Shown here in pieces: positions 1 through 5,389 of a stretch of DNA of 6,656 nucleotides. Under the pieces are notes generated by a model. The model did not search any database, was not told the origin of the DNA, and was given only the letters and a program-made list of their open reading frames with translations. A program made the position numbers and the translations under genes. This DNA is from Armatimonadota bacterium (lineage in GTDB: Bacteria; Armatimonadota; SYMT01): contig JAJFMS010000226.1 of the NCBI GenBank assembly GCA_020696885.1, positions 1-6,656 on the forward strand, given 5' to 3'. Within the stretch, counting starts at the first letter, position 1. Each line of letters opens with the position of its first letter.

Positions 1-91
1 GGGACAGGGCGCCGAGGAGGGCTCCCGCGGCCAGCAGCGGCAGCAGGTAGCGGACCGACCCGGCTCTATAATCAACGATACTGCTCGACAT
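1..91 (-). CDS. N-terminus of an unidentified membrane or exported protein (partial)
   Basis: An open frame runs off the left edge on the minus strand, starting with ATG at 91-89. It reads MSSSIVDYRAGSVRYLLPLL and continues AAGALLGALS, 30 residues in all. A short polar stretch with two arginines is followed by a strongly hydrophobic run from about residue 16, which fits a signal peptide or first transmembrane helix with the N-terminus inside. A purine-rich leader (GAAGGGCGAGAGAG) directly precedes the ATG and supports this start. There is no twin-arginine motif and no lipobox Cys in the visible part. Too little is present to name a family. The gene lies downstream of the glycosyltransferase on the same strand but is separated from it by 288 bases, so co-transcription is uncertain. 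Confidence 0.6.
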   Translation of the reverse strand, partial: MSSSIVDYRAGSVRYLLPLLAAGALLGALS

Positions 92-172
92 CTCTCTCGC
101 CCTTCAGGTGTTTCCGGCAGCTTTCGCTACCGTCACTACAGGTATTCCTTACCGGGCGAATTTGAAAGTGAA

Positions 173-208
173 ACAGCTCACTCCCGTCCGAAATGAGCTG
201 TCGACGGG
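173..208. repeat. Two interleaved inverted repeats
   Basis: ACAGCTCA (173-180) is the reverse complement of TGAGCTGT (194-201), and CCCGTC (183-188) is the reverse complement of GACGGG (203-208). The arms are interleaved (A-B-A'-B'), so as RNA the two hairpins exclude each other; the short connectors make a stacked pseudoknot unlikely. The element lies about 80-120 bases upstream of the left-edge gene and could be an operator or leader structure for it. The rest of 92-379 holds no credible gene; it has a 12-bp palindrome at 308-319 and a weak stem (344-348 with 361-365) after the glycosyltransferase stop. Confidence 0.3.
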
Positions 209-379
209 TGGTCGTTCAGGCACGAGGGGTCCTGTTTGGGAGGGGCGCGGGGTTGGGCGGAAGCCGCGCGGCTACCCGTGAGAAGTCAGCCAAATACCGG
301 GGGGAGTGCCGTATACGGCGTGAACGCAAGCGCTATCGAGGCGCCTGGCCGGCAGTCGGACCAGGAAGCGCTCCGGTCA

Positions 380-1738
380 TCATGACGCGGTGGGAGGATG
401 GACTCGTGACGCGAACAGCCCGTCGATCGCATCGCACGCCGCGGCGATGCCGTCCTCGCTGCGCACCACGCGCCCCACGGCCTCGGCGCGTTCCGCATAG
501 CGTGGCTCCTCCAGCAGGCGGCGCAGCTCCGCCGCTGCTCGTCCCGGCTTGTAGGCCGGCACGGACACGGTCCGCGCGATCCCGAGGCGGGTGACGCGCA
601 TGGCGTTGTCCGGCTGGTCGTGCGCGAACGGAACCACCAGCATCGGACGCCCGGCCCGCATCGCCTGTCCGGTCGTCCCTACGCCGCCCTGGTGTACGAT
701 GGCGGCCGCGCGGGGGAAGAGCTCGCTGTGCGGCGCGTAGGCACAGGCGAGGACGCCTTTCGGAAGGGGATTTGGCAGCGCGTGCCAGTCGTCGCCGCCT
801 ACCAGCAGCACGGCACGACGCTCCAGGCGCTGCGCGGCTTCCAGGCTGGTGCGGTAGAAGTCCGTGGCCAGCATCACGGCGGAGGTGCCGAGCGTGAACA
901 CGACGGGCGGGGGACCCGCATCCAGGAACCGTAGGAGCGCCTCCGGCATCCCGGCCCCGGCTGCGAGCCGGTCGTAGAACGGGAAGCCGGTGACCACGGT
1001 GTGCGCGGGCCAATCCGGCTGCGGCGGTCCCAGTTCGCGCGAGAAGAGCGCGAGGTTGAGATACGGGGACTGCCCGCCCTCGAACATCGCGTGCCCTACT
1101 TCGGGCAGGCCCAACTCCCGGCGCAGGGCGTGGATCGGCTCGACCAGTGGTCGGACCGACTGCTTCCCTAGCTCCACCAGCTTACGGCTGATGGTGGGTC
1201 CCAGCCGATAGAGCCGGGCAAATCCGGGCGCTTGCGGGGGCACGGGTGGGTCGTACGCGGAGGCGAACACCATCGGCTGCAGGTAGGTGCTTATCCACGG
1301 CCTGCCGGTGACTTCCGCCACCATGCGCACGCCTGGCGTCAGGATGTGAGCCACCAGCAGGTCCGCGCCCTCCGCTGCAGTGGTCAGGTCTTCGTACTGC
1401 TCCCGGAGATTCGGCCCAAGGACCTCGCCGAACACGACTTTCGTGCCGTGCTTGGGGTCCATGATCCGGCGCACCATTTCACGGCCCGCCTCCGACGGTT
1501 GGAGGTCGGGCCGCAGCGGGCGGAACTCGATCCCCTCGCCGGTCACCTTCTCCCGGTAGATCTCGCTGGTGGCGAGCACCGGCGTGTGGCCGCGCTCCCG
1601 CAGTCCCTGCGCCAGCGCGATGTAGGGATGCAGGTCCCCGAAGGAGCCGAAGGTCGCGAGCAGGATCCGCTTCGGCTCGCATCGGTGCGGTTCAGAATCG
1701 CGGCGTCGGGGCGGCACTGCCCCAGGGCGGACGGCCAT
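380..1738 (-). CDS. UDP-glycosyltransferase-like GT-B enzyme (MGT/UGT type)
   Basis: A 452-residue protein with the two-domain GT-B layout. Residues 24-38 (RILLATFGSFGDLHP) form the first beta strand and glycine-rich loop of the acceptor domain. Residues 277-286 end in FTLGTS at the start of the nucleotide-sugar domain. Residues 348-379 hold the family signature: VHQGGVGT, then RAGRPMLVVPFAHDQPDNA, whose Asp-Gln (374-375) normally contacts the donor sugar. Enzymes of this type move a sugar from a UDP- or dTDP-sugar to a lipid, sterol, carotenoid or polyketide; the acceptor cannot be told here. No signal peptide or membrane helix is visible, so it should act in the cytoplasm or at the inner membrane face. 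The ATG at 1738 is supported by GGGAG six bases upstream, although it adds about 22 Arg/Pro-rich residues before the usual start of the fold. Length is normal to slightly long. It stands alone, with no partner biosynthesis gene in view. Confidence 0.88.
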   Translation of the reverse strand: MAVRPGAVPPRRRDSEPHRCEPKRILLATFGSFGDLHPYIALAQGLRERGHTPVLATSEIYREKVTGEGIEFRPLRPDLQPSEAGREMVRRIMDPKHGTKVVFGEVLGPNLREQYEDLTTAAEGADLLVAHILTPGVRMVAEVTGRPWISTYLQPMVFASAYDPPVPPQAPGFARLYRLGPTISRKLVELGKQSVRPLVEPIHALRRELGLPEVGHAMFEGGQSPYLNLALFSRELGPPQPDWPAHTVVTGFPFYDRLAAGAGMPEALLRFLDAGPPPVVFTLGTSAVMLATDFYRTSLEAAQRLERRAVLLVGGDDWHALPNPLPKGVLACAYAPHSELFPRAAAIVHQGGVGTTGQAMRAGRPMLVVPFAHDQPDNAMRVTRLGIARTVSVPAYKPGRAAAELRRLLEEPRYAERAEAVGRVVRSEDGIAAACDAIDGLFASRVHPPTAS

Positions 1739-1771
1739 GAACGTCTCCCGCTTGAGAAAGATTTCACAAGC

Positions 1772-1777
1772 AGTATA
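1772..1777 (-). promoter_or_regulatory. Candidate -10 box for the glycosyltransferase gene
   Basis: On the minus strand TATACT (five of six bases of TATAAT) lies 33 bases upstream of the glycosyltransferase ATG. Sixteen bases further up is only a poor -35 (TGTCAC), which overlaps the edge of the 1796-1831 inverted repeat. The box falls in the gap after the HMA gene and would give a short leader. It is the best candidate in the gap but weak on its own. Confidence 0.35.
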
Positions 1778-1795
1778 GACGCTCCGCCGCAGGGT

Positions 1796-1831
1796 GACAC
1801 GCCCATTCCCTATGCACGGAATGGGCGTGTC
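1796..1831 (+). terminator. Perfect 14-bp inverted repeat with T-rich tail, terminator-like
   Basis: GACACGCCCATTCC (1796-1809) and GGAATGGGCGTGTC (1818-1831) are perfect reverse complements around an 8-base loop. On the plus strand the stem is followed by TTCCCCTTTCGCGTCTTTT, a T-rich though interrupted tail, as in an intrinsic terminator. Oddly, both neighbouring genes are on the minus strand, and in that direction the stem is followed by GC-rich DNA without a T-run. It may stop antisense transcription, act in both directions, or be part of a dispersed repeat together with the adjacent TTTCGCG units. Confidence 0.5.
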
Positions 1832-1837
1832 TTCCCC

Positions 1838-1863
1838 TTTCGCGTCTTTTCGCGTGTTTCGCG
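1838..1863. repeat. Three phased TTTCGCG units
   Basis: TTTCGCG occurs at 1838-1844, 1848-1854 and 1857-1863, that is at 10- and 9-base steps (about one helical turn), directly after the 14-bp inverted repeat. Adjacency suggests that hairpin and repeats form one element. No protein fits this stretch. It is either a small dispersed repeat or a phased binding site; one copy cannot tell which. Confidence 0.4.
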
Positions 1864-1873
1864 GGCATGAACT

Positions 1874-1894
1874 CGGCGGGCGCAGGACCCGCCG
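1874..1894 (-). terminator. Possible terminator stem after the HMA gene
   Basis: CGGCGGG (1874-1880) pairs with CCCGCCG (1888-1894) around a 7-base loop, beginning 3 bases after the TAA stop of the HMA gene (minus strand). The stem is GC-rich, but the following minus-strand sequence (GAGTTCATG) has no T-run, so it may be only a 3'-end stabilising hairpin. Confidence 0.4.
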
Positions 1895-1897
1895 CGA

Positions 1898-2206
1898 TTA
1901 CTTGACCAGCTTGCCTTCGAAGCCGCTCTTCTTGACCACAGCGACGAGGTCCGCCGGCTTCACGAGGGCGGGATCATACTTCACGACGCCCAGCTTCGTG
2001 CCGGCGTCGATCTTCACGTCCTTGATCCCGTTCACCTTTTTGAACTGGTTCACGATGCCGCCCGCGCAGCCCTGGCAGTGCATGCCAGAGATCTTCAGCT
2101 TGGCCGTAGCAGTGCCCGCGGAAGCGGCGGGCTTCGCGGCGGCGAAGCCCGGAAGGGCCGCGCCGGTCGCCAGCACGGCGGCGATCCACATCGTTCTGAA
2201 TTGCAT
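1898..2206 (-). CDS. Exported heavy-metal-associated (HMA) domain protein
   Basis: A 102-residue protein. Residues 1-24 form a signal peptide: an N-terminus with one Arg, a hydrophobic core (IAAVLATGAALPGF) and an AAA/K cleavage site. A short Ala/Thr-rich linker leads to one HMA ferredoxin-like domain (about 36-100) with the metal motif GMHCQGCAGG (41-50), where Cys44 and Cys47 bind a soft metal, typically Cu(I), or Hg(II) in MerP. The late KKSGFEGKL segment is typical of the fold's end. The layout resembles periplasmic MerP-like scavengers rather than cytoplasmic CopZ, because of the signal peptide. The ATG at 2206 is preferred over one 16 codons upstream because GGAG sits 9 bases before it and the longer form would bury the signal peptide. 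No P-type ATPase, reductase or metal regulator is in view, so the metal is unknown; copper is the best guess. Confidence 0.85.
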   Translation of the reverse strand: MQFRTMWIAAVLATGAALPGFAAAKPAASAGTATAKLKISGMHCQGCAGGIVNQFKKVNGIKDVKIDAGTKLGVVKYDPALVKPADLVAVVKKSGFEGKLVK

Positions 2207-2249
2207 GGACGGGTTCTCCGAAACGGTGAGCGGCGAGTGTAAAGAGGGG

Positions 2250-2267
2250 GACACCGCCTGTGGTGTC
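2250..2267. promoter_or_regulatory. Inverted repeat upstream of the HMA gene, possible operator
   Basis: GACACC (2250-2255) and GGTGTC (2262-2267) form a perfect 6-bp dyad with a 6-base centre, 43 bases upstream of the HMA start codon, in the expected position of an operator. It does not match the CopY/BlaI-type TACANNTGTA. A possible -10 (TACACT on the minus strand) lies just downstream, but no well-spaced -35 was found. A metal-responsive operator is inference only. Confidence 0.3.
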
Positions 2268-2360
2268 TACGTGCGCGAGGGCGAGGGCGTCACCATTCCT
2301 GGCTGCGTCCGTAGCCGAGCGGTTGCCCGGAGATGCTCTGGGACCAGGAAGTGCTCTCGA

Positions 2361-2455
2361 CTGATTGACAGGAGCCCCGCTGTCAGGCGGGCGGGCGAGC
2401 GCCCCGGGCTTGCCCTACTAAGGGCCGGCCTCACAGCCGGACTCCTGTCAATCAG
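2361..2455. repeat. Inverted pair of REP-like palindromic units (BIME- or MITE-like)
   Basis: CTGATTGACAGGAG (2361-2374) and its exact reverse complement (2442-2455) bound a 95-nt element. The similarity runs inward: the two 32-base arms (2361-2392, and 2455-2424 on the minus strand) are identical at 28 positions. Each arm is a 14-base head followed by a small hairpin: CCCGC/GCGGG with loop TGTCAG (2376-2391) in the left arm, and CCGGC/GCCGG with loop TGTGAG (minus strand, 2440-2425) in the right. Between the arms lies a third hairpin (2393-2400 with 2408-2415, one G-T pair). A head ending in GGAG before a short palindrome, with units paired head-out, is the layout of REP/BIME elements. It lies 67 bases after the galK stop, a typical REP position. 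No target-site duplication or transposase is visible. Confidence 0.7.
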
Positions 2456-2487
2456 CCGGTGGGCCGGTGAAAGGACGAGATCGGATT

Positions 2488-2504
2488 TCACCCATCGCGG
2501 GTGA
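2488..2504 (-). terminator. Possible galK terminator stem
   Basis: TCACCC (2488-2493) pairs with GGGTGA (2499-2504) around a 5-base loop, 17 bases after the galK stop on the minus strand. No T-run follows. The same TTTCACC bases (2486-2492) can instead pair with GGTGAAA at 2466-2472, so the two hairpins exclude each other. It may be a weak terminator or processing signal. Confidence 0.35.
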
Positions 2505-2521
2505 CCGCCAGGCCGTAAGTA

Positions 2522-3742
2522 CTACGCCGCGTGTGCCTCCACCTCGGCCGGGCAGCCCTCAGGCGTGCAGAGGCCAGCGCCAGCCGCCGGGCGGGTGATG
2601 TAGAAGAACGGCTCCATGCCGTGCGCGTCCTGGTAGACCGCAGTCACGTGAGCGCGGAACGCGTCGATCTGGTCCTGCCGCACCAGGCTCACGGTGCAGC
2701 CTCCGAACCCGGCTCCCGTGAGGCGACTGCCCAGGCAGCCGTCCACCTCGCGGGCGGCCGCCACCAACACGTCCAGGGCCGGTGAGCTGACGCCGTAGTC
2801 ATCCCGCAGGCTTTCGTGGCTGGCGTCCATTAGCTGGCCGAACTGGGGTAGGTCGCCGCCTCGCAGTGCCTCGACCGCCGCGAGTACGCGGGCGTTCTCG
2901 GTAACCACGTGGCGCGCACGGCGGTAGACGAGCGGGTCCAACTCCGCCTCGTGCGCTTCGAGCTCCTCTGGGGAGACATCCCGCAGCGCGCAGATGCCGG
3001 TGAGCGCCTGCTGGAGCTGCTTGACGGCAGCCTCGCACTGCGCGCGGCGCTCGTTGTAGGCGCTATCCGCCAGCTCCCGGCTCTGGCGGGAGTCCGTGGC
3101 GACGAAGACGTACTCCTCGCTCTGGATCGGCACGAGGTCGTAGTCCAGGGAGCGGCAGTCCACGAAGAGCGCATACCCCGGATGGCCGAGGCGGGAGATG
3201 AACTGGTCCATGATCCCGCAGCGGACCCCCATGTAGTTGATCTCGGCGGACTGCGCCATCAGCGCCAGGTTGCGGGGCTGAACCACTTCCTTGCTAGCTG
3301 CCAGGAACGCCATGCCGCTGGCCACTTCCATCGCCGCGGAGGAGCTGAGCCCGGACGCAAGCGGGACGTTGCCCTCCACCACGCCTTCCATCCCGCGGAG
3401 CATCCGGCCGTCTTTGAGTAGCTCTACCGCCATGCCACGGACGTAGTTGCCCCAGCGGTCCGCCTCGTCGCGCTGGATGTTGTCCAGGTCGAACTCGGTC
3501 TCTGAGTCGAAGTTGAGCGAGTAGAGGCGGACGATCCGGTCTTCTCGCGCCCGAACGGCGAAACGGACGTCGTGGTCGATGGCGATCGGCAGCACGAAGC
3601 CGTCGTTGTAATCCGTATGCTCGCCGATCAGGTTCACGCGTCCCGGCGCCCGCACCACCAGCGGCTCGTCGTGGTAGCGCCGGCGGAACTCGTCCACCAG
3701 CCGCTGGGTCCGCTCCTGGTTCTCGGGGCTTTCGCGATGCAT
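2522..3742 (-). CDS. galK: Galactokinase
   Basis: This GHMP-family kinase phosphorylates alpha-D-galactose with ATP to galactose-1-phosphate in the cytoplasm, the first committed Leloir step. Counted from the ATG at 3742 it has 406 residues, slightly longer than E. coli GalK. Residues 33-48 carry the galactokinase signature (PGRVNLIGEHTDYNDG), with the catalytic-type Arg35. Residues 126-140 (VPLASGLSSSAAMEV) are the GHMP phosphate-binding loop. Asp179 in CGIMDQF is the expected catalytic base. Residues 340-350 (RLTGAGFGGCT) are the third GHMP motif. The start at 3742 is chosen because GGGAGG lies just upstream; an in-frame ATG ten codons earlier (3772) has no ribosome binding site. It follows galT after 45 bases on the same strand, so the two form an operon. 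The C-terminal tail after GMEPFFYITRP (about 22 residues, Ala/Gly/Glu-rich, two Cys) is a small extension. Confidence 0.96.
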   Translation of the reverse strand: MHRESPENQERTQRLVDEFRRRYHDEPLVVRAPGRVNLIGEHTDYNDGFVLPIAIDHDVRFAVRAREDRIVRLYSLNFDSETEFDLDNIQRDEADRWGNYVRGMAVELLKDGRMLRGMEGVVEGNVPLASGLSSSAAMEVASGMAFLAASKEVVQPRNLALMAQSAEINYMGVRCGIMDQFISRLGHPGYALFVDCRSLDYDLVPIQSEEYVFVATDSRQSRELADSAYNERRAQCEAAVKQLQQALTGICALRDVSPEELEAHEAELDPLVYRRARHVVTENARVLAAVEALRGGDLPQFGQLMDASHESLRDDYGVSSPALDVLVAAAREVDGCLGSRLTGAGFGGCTVSLVRQDQIDAFRAHVTAVYQDAHGMEPFFYITRPAAGAGLCTPEGCPAEVEAHAA

Positions 3743-3787
3743 AGATCCTCCCGGGCCCTCCCGGCTAACCATTCGATAAGGGAACGC

Positions 3788-4696
3788 TCACTCCGGCAGC
3801 TCGATCGGCGCGGCGTCACGGAGCTCACCTGCCTTCACTTCGGCCAGGGTGTCGTTGATAAACGTGCCGGCGCCGCTCTCCACGCTGGCCAGGTACTTGA
3901 GCTTGTTTGCGGTGCGGAGCGGCGGATAGAACTCGATGCGGAAGTGGTCCGCGTCGCGGCTGCGGCCGTCCGTGGGCAACTGCTTCATCACCATCATGTA
4001 CGGCATGGAGAAGCCCCACAGCGCGTCGTACTTGCACATCACGGCCTTCAGCACCCGCGCCAGATCGCGCACCTCTTCACCGGAGAACTCCGCCAGCGAG
4101 GCGCGGTGCTCCTTCGCCCAGATGTGCAGCTCATACGGGTAACGGGCATAGAACGGGATGCCGGCATAGAAGTGGCTTCCTTCCACCACCAGGCGCCGCC
4201 CGTCCTGTCGTTCTTGCGCCACCACGTCGCAGACCAGGCAGCGGCCGGTCTCGGCCCGGTGCTGGGCCAGCGACTCCAGCTCGTGCTCGATCTTGGGCGG
4301 CAGGAACGGAAAGGCGTAGAGCTGGCCGTGCGGGTGGTTCAGCGTCACCCCGATCGCCTCACCCTTGTTTTCGAAGATGTAGACGTAGTTGATGAACTCC
4401 AGCGCGCCCAGCTCCTGGTACCGGTCTTGCCAGACGTAGATCAGCTCCTCGATCTCGTCCACGGGTTGCTGCGCCAGCGACGTCTCATGCTGGGGCGGCT
4501 CCGGGCGCAGGCTGGGGAACCGGTTCAGGAAGGAGACGATGTGGTAGGTCTTTGCCGGCACCTCCGTGAACACGCCGTCCGCGCGCTCCGGGCAGAGGGG
4601 GCAGTAGTCCTTGGGCGGGAGGAACGTCCGGTCCTGGCGCTCCGTGGAAGTGATCACCCACTCCCGCAGCAGGGGGTGCCAGCGCAGTTCCGACAT
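3788..4696 (-). CDS. galT: Galactose-1-phosphate uridylyltransferase
   Basis: It exchanges UMP between UDP-glucose and galactose-1-phosphate, giving UDP-galactose and glucose-1-phosphate (Leloir pathway, cytoplasm). The 302-residue protein belongs to the HIT superfamily. The active-site motif HPHGQ is at 121-125, with His123 as the expected UMP-carrying nucleophile. Cys32 and Cys35 (YCPLCPE) are the usual zinc pair. FENKGEAIGV precedes the active site as in other GalTs, and HFRIEFYPP (251-259) is the late conserved strand. The ATG at 4696 is preferred over one 39 codons earlier because GGAGGAA lies 8 bases upstream and MSELRWHPLLREWV is the normal GalT beginning. The protein is short for the family: between NRFPSLRPEPP and HETSLAQQPVDE about 20 residues seem to be missing, including the usual strand before the zinc-region His. 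The conserved active-site motifs remain, so activity is likely. Confidence 0.94.
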   Translation of the reverse strand: MSELRWHPLLREWVITSTERQDRTFLPPKDYCPLCPERADGVFTEVPAKTYHIVSFLNRFPSLRPEPPQHETSLAQQPVDEIEELIYVWQDRYQELGALEFINYVYIFENKGEAIGVTLNHPHGQLYAFPFLPPKIEHELESLAQHRAETGRCLVCDVVAQERQDGRRLVVEGSHFYAGIPFYARYPYELHIWAKEHRASLAEFSGEEVRDLARVLKAVMCKYDALWGFSMPYMMVMKQLPTDGRSRDADHFRIEFYPPLRTANKLKYLASVESGAGTFINDTLAEVKAGELRDAAPIELPE

Positions 4697-4785
4697 CGAG
4701 CAAGTTCCTCCGAGGGCGAGCCAGCGCCCGGTACGCTCCGCGAACCAGAGCGAGCGCGAGAGACGTCCGGCACGAAGCCGGGAGC

Positions 4786-4813
4786 TATATACCACCGTGC
4801 CGTACCGGCACAA
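4786..4813 (-). promoter_or_regulatory. Candidate galT-galK promoter with overlapping operator
   Basis: On the minus strand TTGTGC (4813-4808), a 16-base spacer and TATATA (4791-4786) form a modest sigma-70-type promoter 89 bases upstream of galT. The spacer contains the dyad GTGCCG-TAC-CGGCAC (4797-4811), which overlaps the -35. A further minus-strand copy of its half-site, TTCGTGCCGG (4776-4767), lies downstream of the -10 and resembles TTTGTGCCGG at the -35 (4814-4805). A 9-base inverted repeat, CGCTCCGCG at 4734-4742 with CGCGGAGCG at 4825-4833, flanks the whole region. This arrangement suits a repressor that blocks the gal operon; the regulator is not in the window. Confidence 0.45.
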
Positions 4814-4832
4814 ACGGCAGGGTACGCGGAGC

Positions 4833-4857
4833 GGGCGGCGCCATTCCGGCGCCGCCC
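4833..4857. terminator. Strong GC hairpin between fmdB and galT
   Basis: GGGCGGCGCC (4833-4842) and GGCGCCGCCC (4848-4857) form a perfect 10-bp stem around ATTCC. It lies about 100 bases after the fmdB stop and upstream of the galT promoter candidate, so it probably separates the two transcription units. Neither strand has a T-run after it, so an intrinsic terminator of the classic kind is not shown. A weaker stem (4902-4908 with 4927-4933) is closer to the fmdB stop. Confidence 0.45.
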
Positions 4858-4954
4858 TCTCGGGAAGCGTCGGGATAGACTTGACTGGTCAGCCGGCCGA
4901 TGGCGGCGACCAACGGTCTTGAACACCGCCGCCCCAAGGCGCGAACCGCGGGCG

Positions 4955-5275
4955 TCAGGTAGAGCTCTTGGTCTCCGTGGTCGTCTCTGTTTTCGCTTCC
5001 GGCTTGGACTCGGTCTTGGTTTCGGTTTTCGTATCGGAGCTGGAGGCCGCGGTGGCGCCGGTGGGTGCGCTGCTCTCGGAGTCGGACTTGCGACCGCCGT
5101 TCTTGTAGTCGGTGACGTAGAAGCCGCTGCCCTTGTAGACAACTGCCGGCGGGAAGATCACGCGCCGCAGCGCCCCGCCGCACTTCTGGCATTCGGTCAG
5201 GGCTGCGTCGGACATCTTCTGGATGACCTCGGTGCGGTCATCGCACGCGCGACAGGCATAAACGTAAGTAGGCAC
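4955..5275 (-). CDS. FmdB-family small zinc-ribbon protein
   Basis: A 106-residue protein with a GTG start at 5275, backed by an excellent ribosome binding site (AAAGGAG, 9 bases upstream). Residues 1-58 are the FmdB/CxxC_CxxC_SSSS zinc ribbon. MPTYVYACRACD holds Cys8 and Cys11, and CQKCGG holds Cys29 and Cys32, giving a four-Cys zinc site. VYKGSGFYVTDY (46-57) is the characteristic end of the domain. From about 63 onward the protein is a low-complexity, Ser/Thr/Lys/Glu-rich tail with repeated TETK units and no predicted fold. Proteins of this family are widespread and mostly uncharacterised; one was proposed to regulate formamidase genes, but a regulatory role is not established here. No signal peptide, so cytoplasmic. 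Its promoter region contains a CIRCE operator, so heat-shock control by HrcA is likely, which hints at a role in protein or redox stress. Confidence 0.9.
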   Translation of the reverse strand: MPTYVYACRACDDRTEVIQKMSDAALTECQKCGGALRRVIFPPAVVYKGSGFYVTDYKNGGRKSDSESSAPTGATAASSSDTKTETKTESKPEAKTETTTETKSST

Positions 5276-5334
5276 TTCAGATCACTCCTTTTCCAGGACC
5301 GTGGCGCGGCGCTAGAATGGCCAAAGATGTAAAT

Positions 5335-5356
5335 GCGGGGGACGAACCCTCCCCGC
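5335..5356 (-). other. Stem-loop in the fmdB leader
   Basis: GCGGGG (5335-5340) pairs with CCCCGC (5351-5356) around a 10-base loop, within the roughly 140-base leader expected from the promoter at 5425-5454. It lies between the CIRCE and the ribosome binding site and could stabilise or attenuate the transcript. No T-run follows it, so it is not a clear terminator. Confidence 0.35.
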
Positions 5357-5389
5357 GGTTGCGCAGCAAAGAGGCCGGAACCCGGGTGG

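Larger units (their letters stand above)
2207..2521. other. 315-base non-coding stretch between HMA gene and galK
   Basis: No convincing gene is present. The stretch holds the HMA ribosome binding site, a 6-bp inverted repeat (2250-2267), a 16-base motif at 2341-2356 that recurs with one mismatch at 358-373, the 95-nt paired palindromic element (2361-2455), and alternative hairpins after the galK stop (2466-2504). It combines the 3' end of the gal operon with the upstream region of the HMA gene. Confidence 0.6.

Noticed and set aside
308..319. GCCGTATACGGC perfect palindrome
   Set aside because: A 12-bp palindrome without extension, repeat copies or a placed promoter; plausible by chance.
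2361..2455. TTGACA in both arms as a -35 box
   Set aside because: No -10-like sequence lies 15-19 bases downstream in either direction; the bases there are GC-rich hairpin DNA.
2361..2455. tRNA-like cloverleaf from the four stems
   Set aside because: The closing stem is 14 bp and there are no T-loop, anticodon-loop or D-loop signature bases.
2361..2455. Insertion sequence
   Set aside because: Only 95 nt with no coding capacity and no matching target-site duplication at the flanks (CTCGA versus CCGGT).
1794..2504. A 236-codon plus-strand open frame over the HMA gene
   Set aside because: It covers the antisense of a clear HMA protein and two intergenic repeat elements, with no family resemblance.
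3743..3772. galK start ten codons upstream at 3772
   Set aside because: No ribosome binding site precedes it, whereas the ATG at 3742 follows GGGAGG.
4697..4813. galT start 39 codons upstream at 4813
   Set aside because: The extension is Arg-rich, would cover the promoter candidate, and the ATG at 4696 has GGAGGAA and the normal GalT beginning.
3572..5332. A 586-codon plus-strand open frame across galK, galT and fmdB
   Set aside because: It is antisense to three recognisable genes with good ribosome binding sites, and its Arg/His/Val-rich product is typical of the reverse reading of GC-rich genes.
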